Below the pieces are notes generated by a model. That model made no database searches and had not been told where the DNA came from. It saw only the letters and a list, made by a program, of their open reading frames with translations. From Gammaproteobacteria bacterium (GTDB taxonomy: Bacteria > Pseudomonadota > Gammaproteobacteria > HK1): DNA of 47,945 nucleotides. The stretch is taken from positions 1 to 47,945 of the forward strand of contig JAJEAD010000070.1 in the NCBI GenBank assembly GCA_022824305.1, in the 5' to 3' direction. This document shows positions 41,972 through 47,945 of the stretch, piece after piece (position 1 is the first letter of the stretch; each line of letters opens with the position of its first letter). A program made the position numbers and the translations under genes.

Positions 41972-43432
41972 ATGAATCCCACCAACGTGCTCTTCATCTG
42001 CTCCGATCAGCACGCGCGGAACGCGCTCGGCTGCTACGGGCACCCCCTGGTGCGTACTCCCAACCTGGACGCGCTCGCCGACGCCGGCACCCGCTTCACC
42101 GCCGCCTACTCGAGTTCGCCCATCTGCGTGCCGGCGCGGGCCGCGATCGCGACCGGACGCCACGTGCACCAGTGCCGCGCCTGGAGCAGCGCCGAGCCCT
42201 ACGACGGGAGCATTGAGGGCTGGGGCCACCGCCTGATCGAAGCGGGGCGCCGGGTCGTGTCCATCGGCAAGCTGCACTACCGCAGCGGCGAGGATCCGAA
42301 CGGCTTCGATACCGAGATCCTGCCCATGCACGTGCACGCAGGGGTGGGATGGACCACCGCGCTGCTGCGCGACACGCAACCGATGGGGAGCAGTGCCGAC
42401 TATGCGCGCGACATCGGCTGGGGAGAGAGCGCCTATACCCGCTACGATCGCGCGATCGGCGACGCGGCCTGCCGCTGGCTGCGGGAGGAGGCCCCCGCCG
42501 ATTCTGCCCGACCGTGGGTGCTCTTCGTGTCCTTCGTGTCACCCCACAACCCGATGATCGCCCCGCCCGAGTACGAGTCCTGGTACCCGAGGGAGCGCAT
42601 CGGGATGCCCCGGGCCTACCGCCGGGAAGAGCGGCACCGTCACCCGGTCCCGGCCGGTATCGAGCGCTGCATGGACCACGACACCTACGTGGAGGACGAC
42701 GATCACGTGCGCGCGATCCGCGCGTCCTACTATGGGCTCTGCTCCTTCATGGACGCGGAGGTGGGGCGGGTGCTGGAAGCCCTCGACGCCACCGGGCAGC
42801 GAGAGCGCACCCGCATCCTCTACACCAGTGACCACGGGGAGATGCTCGGCCACCTCGGCTACTGGGCGAAGAGCCTCATGTACGAGGACTCGGTCGGGAT
42901 TCCGATGATTGCCGCCGGGCCGGACATTCCCGAGGGAGCGGTGGTGGGCACGCCCGTCTCCCACGTCGACTGCCACCCCACGATCCTGGAGGCGGCCGGG
43001 CTGCCGCTTCGCGACGCGGATGCGGCGCTCCCCGGCGAGTCGCTGATCGGGATCGCGAAGGGCCGGGCTCCCGCGCGCACCGTGCTCTCGGAGTACCACG
43101 ACGGGGGCGCGGTGACCGGCATGTTCATGATCCGGAACGGGCGCTTCAAGTACGTCCACTACCCCGGCTTCGCGCCGGAGCTCTTCGATTGCGAAGCCGA
43201 CCCCGACGAGCTGCACGATCTCGGCACGTCGACCGCGCACGCAGGCGTCCGGGCCGAGTGCGAGGCGAGGCTGCGCGCGCTGCTCGACCCCGACGAGGTG
43301 AACGCAACAGCCTTCGCGGATCAGCGCCGGCGCCTCCAGGCGCTGGGAGGCGAGGCGGCGATACGCGCGCAGGGAGACTTCGGCAACGAGTGGGCCTACA
43401 CCCCGCCGCCCGGCTCCATTCACTCCGGCTGA
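41972..43432 (+). CDS. Sulfatase (formylglycine type)
   Basis: A 486-aa alkaline-phosphatase-superfamily sulfatase. The formylglycine motif is C52-V-P-A-R56 in SSPICVPARAAIATGR. Other ligands are Asp12 in SDQH and the SDHGEMLGH segment near residue 290. No signal peptide is seen, so it is probably cytoplasmic, as for choline sulfatase and related enzymes. The substrate is unknown; choline-O-sulfate would fit the neighbouring quaternary-amine genes, but this is inference. A 93-nt fragment of the gene recurs at 45336-45428. Confidence 0.88.
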   Translation: MNPTNVLFICSDQHARNALGCYGHPLVRTPNLDALADAGTRFTAAYSSSPICVPARAAIATGRHVHQCRAWSSAEPYDGSIEGWGHRLIEAGRRVVSIGKLHYRSGEDPNGFDTEILPMHVHAGVGWTTALLRDTQPMGSSADYARDIGWGESAYTRYDRAIGDAACRWLREEAPADSARPWVLFVSFVSPHNPMIAPPEYESWYPRERIGMPRAYRREERHRHPVPAGIERCMDHDTYVEDDDHVRAIRASYYGLCSFMDAEVGRVLEALDATGQRERTRILYTSDHGEMLGHLGYWAKSLMYEDSVGIPMIAAGPDIPEGAVVGTPVSHVDCHPTILEAAGLPLRDADAALPGESLIGIAKGRAPARTVLSEYHDGGAVTGMFMIRNGRFKYVHYPGFAPELFDCEADPDELHDLGTSTAHAGVRAECEARLRALLDPDEVNATAFADQRRRLQALGGEAAIRAQGDFGNEWAYTPPPGSIHSG

Positions 43433-43467
43433 GGCGAGCCCGCGCACCTGGTGTTGGCCAGAGTTTC

Positions 43468-43489
43468 GGATAACCCGGGACGGGTATCC
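43468..43489. terminator. Hairpin between convergent sulfatase and hipA
   Basis: GGATA-(A bulge)-CCCG pairs with CGGG-TATCC around GGA. It ends exactly at the hipA stop codon, in the 56-bp convergent gap, so it may terminate transcripts from both sides. No T-tract. Confidence 0.4.
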
Positions 43490-44796
43490 TATGCTGAGTA
43501 TCGGCCGGCGACGCTCTCGAGCGCTTCGGCAAAGGGTTTCGGCAGTCCGTCAAACGCGAGATCGTTGAGAAATTGCCGCCGCCACAGCAGGCGGCGATCC
43601 GCATCGTCAAGTTGGGCCTGGTTGCATACTTCTTGCCAATGGTCGGCAATGACTGCGACCTGGTCCCTCATGATTGTCAAGGCGCGCTTGTCCGTGAGCA
43701 GGAACTTGTTCGCCGAGGCGAGGCAGAGCGAGAGCCGGCTGCGCCGCTCGAGGCCGTGGATCTGCATGGCCTGAGAGGCTTCGCGCCCGATCCTCGACTG
43801 GGGGCAGACGTCGTAGGCCGGCGTGAGTGCGAGACTGTCCCCATCCCAGAAGGCGGCGTGGTTCCGGGCATGGTCGTCCGTGTTGCCGACGAGAATGTTG
43901 AAGGTCATGCGCGCGAACAGCTCTCTCAGGGTCTCGATCGGGTCGATGAAGCGGGCCCGCACGATGTCGGCGAGCACTTCGTAGGACGCGTGGGCCGCCA
44001 TGCGCTCGTCGAGGCCGAGCAGGGTTAGCGCGGATACCATGGCGCGCCGCGTCCAACCGTTCTCGGCACGCTCGCGGTCGAAGCGGCGGATCAGCAGCAC
44101 GTCCCTGTTCATCGCCCGGGCGAGACTGACCGGCGCAACGTTCAGCCCGGCGAGCTTTGCCAGGCGCATGGCGATGAACTCCGCCTTGACGACGTTGCAG
44201 GTATCGGTTGAGGAGGAGAACTTCGCGACATACTTGGCGTTTCCGTCCCGGATGAGCGCCTTGGGTCTGGCTCCCCCGATCGCCGTGCCGTGCTGCAGGG
44301 CTTCGGCCAGGTCCGGGGCCAGCGGCAGGCCGCGATCGACCCGGTCGGCCGAATCCAGCAGGCGTTCGAGGGTCTCGTTGTCGGCCTCGCGGGGAACGTA
44401 GTCTCCGGGGGATGCCTGGAAATCGAGCGCGCCGGTGCGATCCGACCCGGACTGGAGCATTAACGTTATCTCGTCGAGTTCGGCGAACTCGTTTGCTCCG
44501 CCATGGCTGCCGGAGAGGCGATGGGCGATTACACGACGGCCCCAGGCATCGGGTGAGGCGTCGCGCAGGGCGTTGGCGATCTCGAGCGGCGGTTCCGGCA
44601 CGATCGCTCCGCGCCGCAGGGGCAGTTCGGGCGCATAGATTGGGATCGCGTCGTCCCTGGCGAGATAGGAGCGGCCATAGACGAATGCGAAGTGGTCGTC
44701 TTCCGCGTGAATGCGGCCTGCGACCACCGGTGCGGTCCTGCCCGGCAGCCAGATCCAGACGAACACCTCGCGGGGCCGGGCCGCGTCAGAAGTCAT
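43489..44796 (-). CDS. hipA: HipA-type Ser/Thr kinase toxin
   Basis: A 435-aa HipA-family kinase. The N-terminal Couple_hipA region (about 20-130) carries PLEIANALRDASPDAWGRRV. The kinase core includes KYVAKFSSSTD, the ATP-binding/catalytic NILVGNTDDHARNHA and the metal-binding Asp in LTPAYDVCP. Such toxins phosphorylate aminoacyl-tRNA synthetases and cause growth arrest. It overlaps hipB by 11 nt. Confidence 0.9.
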   Translation of the reverse strand: MTSDAARPREVFVWIWLPGRTAPVVAGRIHAEDDHFAFVYGRSYLARDDAIPIYAPELPLRRGAIVPEPPLEIANALRDASPDAWGRRVIAHRLSGSHGGANEFAELDEITLMLQSGSDRTGALDFQASPGDYVPREADNETLERLLDSADRVDRGLPLAPDLAEALQHGTAIGGARPKALIRDGNAKYVAKFSSSTDTCNVVKAEFIAMRLAKLAGLNVAPVSLARAMNRDVLLIRRFDRERAENGWTRRAMVSALTLLGLDERMAAHASYEVLADIVRARFIDPIETLRELFARMTFNILVGNTDDHARNHAAFWDGDSLALTPAYDVCPQSRIGREASQAMQIHGLERRSRLSLCLASANKFLLTDKRALTIMRDQVAVIADHWQEVCNQAQLDDADRRLLWRRQFLNDLAFDGLPKPFAEALESVAGRYSA

Positions 44797-45130
44797 CGTC
44801 GACCTCGCGGCGGGGCTTGCGGATGGAGCCCGGCATCAAGGCGAGCTTGTCGTCGCTTCGCTCCAGCTGCGGGGCGAGAGTCGTCGTCTCTGGAACGAAG
44901 AGATCGACGCCGGTCAGGGTGGCGGCTTCCAGCACGAGGCCGATCGCCACGGAGGGACTGCCCTTCTCAATGAGCTGCAACGTGCTCCTGGCGATGCCTA
45001 TGCGGGCTGCGAGATCGTGTTCGGACATGCGCCGGCGTTTCCTGGCGAGCCTGATTTGCTTGCCCAGGAGAAGGAGCGCCTCTTCCGTAAGGCGCGAGTA
45101 GGAACGTGGCGTGCTCAATGTGGCACCCAA
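44786..45130 (-). CDS. hipB: HipB-type antitoxin, XRE-family regulator
   Basis: A 114-aa protein with a helix-turn-helix (about 20-80: LGKQIRLARKRRRMSEHDLA, then ARIGIARSTLQLIEKG) and a C-terminal tail. It represses the operon and neutralises HipA. The start is a TTG (45130) giving MGATLSTPRSYS, a common N-terminus in this subfamily; TTG 45118 is an alternative. The promoter and palindromic operator lie immediately upstream. Confidence 0.85.
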   Translation of the reverse strand: MGATLSTPRSYSRLTEEALLLLGKQIRLARKRRRMSEHDLAARIGIARSTLQLIEKGSPSVAIGLVLEAATLTGVDLFVPETTTLAPQLERSDDKLALMPGSIRKPRREVDDDF

Positions 45131-45132
45131 TT

Positions 45133-45180
45133 GACCGACTTGTCGGTCGCAAAGGTATATTTGGCGGCTTTGGCAGTCAA
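45133..45180 (-). promoter_or_regulatory. hipBA promoter and palindromic operator
   Basis: On the minus strand: TTGACT (45180-45175), a 17-nt spacer and TACCTT (45157-45152), or TATACC with a 15-nt spacer. The perfect palindrome GACCGAC-AA-GTCGGTC (45148-45133) sits between the -10 and the start codon, a good autorepression operator. Confidence 0.6.
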
Positions 45181-45335
45181 TCCAATCAAATGCTGTTGCT
45201 ATCGGAGTCCGCCAGGCCGCACTCTGGATCGTGTGCAGGGGCTTGTGAGGCTCGCTCTCGCTTCGACAATGAACTGGAGGCTGGCTCGATGACTTCCCGC
45301 CCCGCTGCGCTAACGCATCCCGGTACGAGCATGTT

Positions 45336-45428
45336 GGCGCGGGCCGCGATTGAGACCGGGCGTCACGTGCACCAGTGCCGCGCCTGGAGCAGCGCCGAGC
45401 CCTGCAACGGGGGCATCGCGGGCTGGGG
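45336..45428 (+). pseudogene. Fragment of the sulfatase gene
   Basis: 93 nt align without gaps to 42133-42225 of the sulfatase gene, with about nine differences and a 40-nt identical core. In an open frame from ATG 45331 to a stop at 45456 it encodes LARAAIETGRHVHQCRAWSS. It lacks the catalytic cysteine region and the rest of the gene. It is a remnant, separated from the intact gene by hipBA. Confidence 0.8.
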
Positions 45429-45496
45429 AGCGGCGGCGATTCGCGTGCAGGAATAGCAGATAATCAGCAGGCTACTGAGAGCATCAGGCGGGTTCG

Positions 45497-47254
45497 GTGA
45501 CCACGAAACCTGACACGGGCATCCTCTACGAGCCCGACGAAAGGGCTCCGGTGCCGCTCGCCTTCGGTCTCGGTCTGCAGCTCGCCCTGTTGACGATCGC
45601 GGTTCCCATCCTCTTTCCGACGCTGGTGATGCGCACCGCGGGAGTGGGCGAGGCTTACGTCGCCTGGTCCGTGTTTGCCGCGCTCGCGATCTGCGGAGGC
45701 ACCACGATTCTGCAGGCGCTTCGGATCGGCCGGATTGGAGGCGGGCACGTCCTCGTGATGGGCAGCTCGGCCGCCTTCATCGGAGTCTGCATCACTGCGG
45801 TCGAGACGGGTGGTCCCGCGATGCTCGTCACTCTGGTTCTTGCCTCGGCGCTCTTTCAGCTCGTCCTCGCCGCGCGTCTCGCGCAGTTCCGGCGCCTGCT
45901 CACTCCCACCGTATCGGGAACGATCATCATGCTGATCCCGGTTTCGGTGATGCCCGCGGTGTTCGACATGGTGGCGACTGCGCCGGAAGGGAGCCCGGGA
46001 TTCGCCGCCCCGCTCTGCGCCCTGTTCACCCTGGCCCTCATCACCGGAATCGCGCTCAGGGGCAGGGGAGCCTGGCGCCTGTGGGCGCCGGTCATCGGCA
46101 TCGTTGCCGGATCGGCGCTCGCGGCAAGTCTCGGCCTCTTCGATGTCGGGGGTGCAACCCGCGCTTCCTGGATCGGCCTGCCCGAGTTCGCGTGGCCGGG
46201 CATCCATCTCGACTTCGATCCGCTTTTCTGGGCGCTCCTTCCCGGGTTCCTGTTCGTGACCATGATCGGCACCGTCAGAACCGTAAGCAGTTCGGTCGCG
46301 ATGCAGCGCGTGTCGTGGCGCGGGCAGCGCGCGCTCGACTTCCGGGCCGTTCAGGGTGCCGTGAACGTGGATGGCATCAGCAACCTGCTGTGCGGTGTCG
46401 CAGGGACGATGCCGAACACCACCTACTCGGTCGGCGCGCCGCTCACCGAGCTCACCGGCGTCGCCGCCCGCGGCGTGGGTATTGCCACGGGGGTGGTGTT
46501 CATCGCCTTCGCCTTCTCTCCCAAGGCGCTCGCCCTGGTGGTGGCGATACCGGGCCCGGTCGTCGCGGCCTTTCTCACCGTGCTCATCGCCATGCTCTTC
46601 CTCATCGGAGTCATGATCGTCGTCCGGGACGGCCTCGATCCTCGCAAGGGCCTGGTCGTCGGCGTCGCGTTCTGGCTGGGGGCAGGATTCCAGAACGGCA
46701 TGATCCTCCCCGAACAGGTGTCGGAGTTCGCCGGAGGGCTCTTCGCCAACGGGCTGACGACCGGCGGTCTGGCGGCGATCCTCATGAGTCTGTTCATGGG
46801 GATGACGAAGCGCCGGCGCAGCCGGACCGAGCTCCTGTGCGATGTGTCCGTTCTGCCGGAGCTCGGGAAATTTCTCCGTGCATTCGCCGTCCGTGGGGGC
46901 TGGAACGACGCGATGGCGGAGCGCCTCGATGCGGTGGGAGAGGAGGTCCTGTTGACCCTCAATCGCCGGGACGAGTCGGCAGACGCCGCGGCGCCGCGGC
47001 ACCTTCGACTGGATGCGTACGAGGAAGCCGGCGACGCGCTTCTCGAATTCGTCGTCGGACCGGGAGGGGAGAACCTCGAGGACCGGATCGCCCTGCTCGC
47101 GGAGCCCGCCGACGATGGACCGGTCGGGCACGATGTGTCTCTTCGCTTGTTGCGTCACCTCGCCTCATCCGTGCGCCACCAGCAGTATCATGGTGTCGAC
47201 ATCGTGACGGTTCGGGTGCGGACTACGGGGGTAGCGTCCGACCACCCGACATGA
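45497..47254 (+). CDS. NCS2 nucleobase permease fused to a HATPase-like domain
   Basis: A 585-aa protein. Residues 20-440 form about 12-14 membrane segments of the xanthine/uracil permease family, with the signature region MPNTTYSVGAPLTELTGVAAR. Residues about 450-575 look like an anti-sigma-factor-type histidine-kinase ATPase: an N-box-like helix WNDAMAERLDAVGEEVLLTL and the tail VSLRLLRHLASSVRHQQYHG. Similar fusions exist in other proteobacteria (family knowledge). It could couple nucleobase uptake to ATP-dependent regulation. The GTG 45497 start follows AGGCGGG. Confidence 0.85.
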   Translation: MTTKPDTGILYEPDERAPVPLAFGLGLQLALLTIAVPILFPTLVMRTAGVGEAYVAWSVFAALAICGGTTILQALRIGRIGGGHVLVMGSSAAFIGVCITAVETGGPAMLVTLVLASALFQLVLAARLAQFRRLLTPTVSGTIIMLIPVSVMPAVFDMVATAPEGSPGFAAPLCALFTLALITGIALRGRGAWRLWAPVIGIVAGSALAASLGLFDVGGATRASWIGLPEFAWPGIHLDFDPLFWALLPGFLFVTMIGTVRTVSSSVAMQRVSWRGQRALDFRAVQGAVNVDGISNLLCGVAGTMPNTTYSVGAPLTELTGVAARGVGIATGVVFIAFAFSPKALALVVAIPGPVVAAFLTVLIAMLFLIGVMIVVRDGLDPRKGLVVGVAFWLGAGFQNGMILPEQVSEFAGGLFANGLTTGGLAAILMSLFMGMTKRRRSRTELLCDVSVLPELGKFLRAFAVRGGWNDAMAERLDAVGEEVLLTLNRRDESADAAAPRHLRLDAYEEAGDALLEFVVGPGGENLEDRIALLAEPADDGPVGHDVSLRLLRHLASSVRHQQYHGVDIVTVRVRTTGVASDHPT

Positions 47255-47314
47255 ATGGGCCGCGGATGGAGAAATCGTTCCGCGCGCCTTGGCCAAGGAA
47301 CGAGGAGTTCGACG

Positions 47315-47945
47315 ATGACCCAACCTGACGCGCCGCGGGATGCTTCCGGACGAACGGAGGCCGCACCCGGACCTCGCAACCCGGAGGACTCGGGGGCCGA
47401 CGTACCGATAGCGATAGTGGGGATTGCCTGCCGCTTCCCGGGGGCACGGAACCTTCCCGACTTCTGGAGTCTTCTGGAGCGCGGCGGCAATGCGGTCAGC
47501 GAAGGCGAGCCGGGCTCCGGCGTCGGGCGCGTGGGCGAGATGTTTCCCGACGATGCGCCACGCGGGGCGGCCTGCCGCTTCGGGGCCTTCGTCGATGACA
47601 TCGACCGCTTCGACGCTTCGTTCTTTCGAATCTCTCCGGTGGAGGCGCAGCTTCTCGACCCGCAGCAGCGCATGATGCTCGAGACGAGCTGGCACGCGCT
47701 CGAGGACGCAGGCGTGGATGCGGATCGGCTGAAGGGGACCCGAACCGGCGTTTACACCGGCATCAGCACCGACGAGTACCGGATGCTGGTGCTCGACTCC
47801 GCCCGGCCTTCGGAAGCGGCGGGATGCCTCTACGCCCTCAGCGGCACGAACATGAACGGAGCCGCGGGTCGAGTCTCCTTCGTGCTCGGGCTGATGGGGC
47901 CGGCGAAGGCGGTGGATGCGGCCTGCGCCTCGTCCCTGGTCTCGG
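47315..47945 (+). CDS. Type I polyketide synthase, ketosynthase domain (3' end outside the window)
   Basis: From ATG 47315 (GAGGAG 7 nt upstream), about 210 residues are present. After a 30-residue leader the ketosynthase begins VPIAIVGIACRFPGARNLPD, then FRISPVEAQLLDPQQRMMLE and the active-site Cys in VDAACASSLVS. The canonical VDTACSSSL is altered to VDAACASSL. The gene runs off the window; the product cannot be predicted. Confidence 0.93.
   Translation, partial: MTQPDAPRDASGRTEAAPGPRNPEDSGADVPIAIVGIACRFPGARNLPDFWSLLERGGNAVSEGEPGSGVGRVGEMFPDDAPRGAACRFGAFVDDIDRFDASFFRISPVEAQLLDPQQRMMLETSWHALEDAGVDADRLKGTRTGVYTGISTDEYRMLVLDSARPSEAAGCLYALSGTNMNGAAGRVSFVLGLMGPAKAVDAACASSLVS

Larger units (their letters stand above)
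45131..45496. other. Intergenic region between hipB and the permease
   Basis: The 366 bp hold the hipBA promoter (45133-45180) and the sulfatase fragment (45336-45428). The remainder (about 45181-45335) shows no gene. Confidence 0.6.

Noticed and set aside
40189..41997. 602-codon minus-strand open frame opposite prfC
   Set aside because: Antisense shadow of RF3 with no recognisable domain.
45464..47158. 564-codon minus-strand open frame opposite the permease
   Set aside because: Charged, repetitive composition typical of antisense to a membrane protein.
1..47945. CRISPR arrays, rRNA or tRNA genes
   Set aside because: No regularly spaced repeats, no rRNA signature and no cloverleaf-like TTCGANTC segments in suitable context were noticed on reading; not exhaustively computed.
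1..47945. DGR reverse transcriptase or template repeat within the window
   Set aside because: No frame shows reverse-transcriptase motifs, and no third copy of the tgcgctccgcgaaccgc-type core was noticed on reading; it would have to lie outside.

Overview
The window is a high-GC stretch of a Gram-negative, probably proteobacterial, chromosome: it has an OmpA-type outer-membrane protein, a lipoprotein and many Sec signal peptides, with dense genes and short leaders. No rRNA, tRNA or CRISPR array was recognised. The source could be an uncultivated marine or host-associated bacterium, but that is inference.

Region by region. (1) 1-8.4 kb is a secreted-protein locus. It holds a truncated hypothetical gene, two paralogous caspase-ankyrin-coiled coil-peptidoglycan binding-FGE/C-type-lectin proteins, and a DUF4384-like protein between them. 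The C-termini of the two caspase proteins look like targets of a diversity-generating retroelement (DGR), but no reverse transcriptase or template repeat was found in the window. (2) 8.4-11.4 kb (minus strand) is a tightly overlapped operon of a subtilisin-like protease, a tiny lipoprotein, a stand-alone I9-like propeptide and an OmpA protein. (3) 11.8-23.4 kb is mostly metabolism: a THI5/NMT1-like binding protein, an ASCH protein, a fused tandem EctC-like cupin, a RidA homologue, a Rieske oxygenase, an ammonium transporter with a 56-aa membrane peptide, a MOSC protein and hydantoinase/oxoprolinase A and B. (4) 23.6-27.6 kb is an accessory island with lower apparent GC: two toxin-antitoxin pairs (Phd/VapC and FitA/PIN-DUF3775), a decayed tyrosine integrase and an Mrr endonuclease. 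(5) 27.7-34.2 kb (minus strand) is a ureide/amide catabolism block: ureidoglycolate lyase, allantoicase, MFS permease, amidase with an AtzG/GatC-like small subunit, NIPSNAP protein and a second MFS permease. (6) 34.3-43.4 kb (plus strand) carries a ureohydrolase, an orphan ProV-type ATPase, a Rieske oxygenase of the quaternary-amine type, a class V aminotransferase, a glutathione transferase with UGA at the catalytic cysteine, release factor 3 and a sulfatase. (7) 43.5-45.5 kb is a hipBA toxin-antitoxin module followed by a fragment of the sulfatase gene. (8) 45.5 kb to the end holds an NCS2 nucleobase permease fused to an ATPase-like regulatory domain and the start of a type I polyketide synthase.

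Much of the core could serve nitrogen scavenging: ammonium, allantoate/ureidoglycolate, hydantoins, amides, guanidino compounds, nucleobases and possibly quaternary amines.

The strongest unusual signals are the candidate selenocysteine glutathione transferase (UGA codon 13 with a bacterial-SECIS-like hairpin directly downstream), the DGR-like hypervariable tails of the two secreted caspases, each followed by a hairpin with a compensatory base-pair change, and the accessory modules (hipBA; FitA/PIN-integrase-mrr) that lie between an intact metabolic gene and a stray fragment of that same gene.
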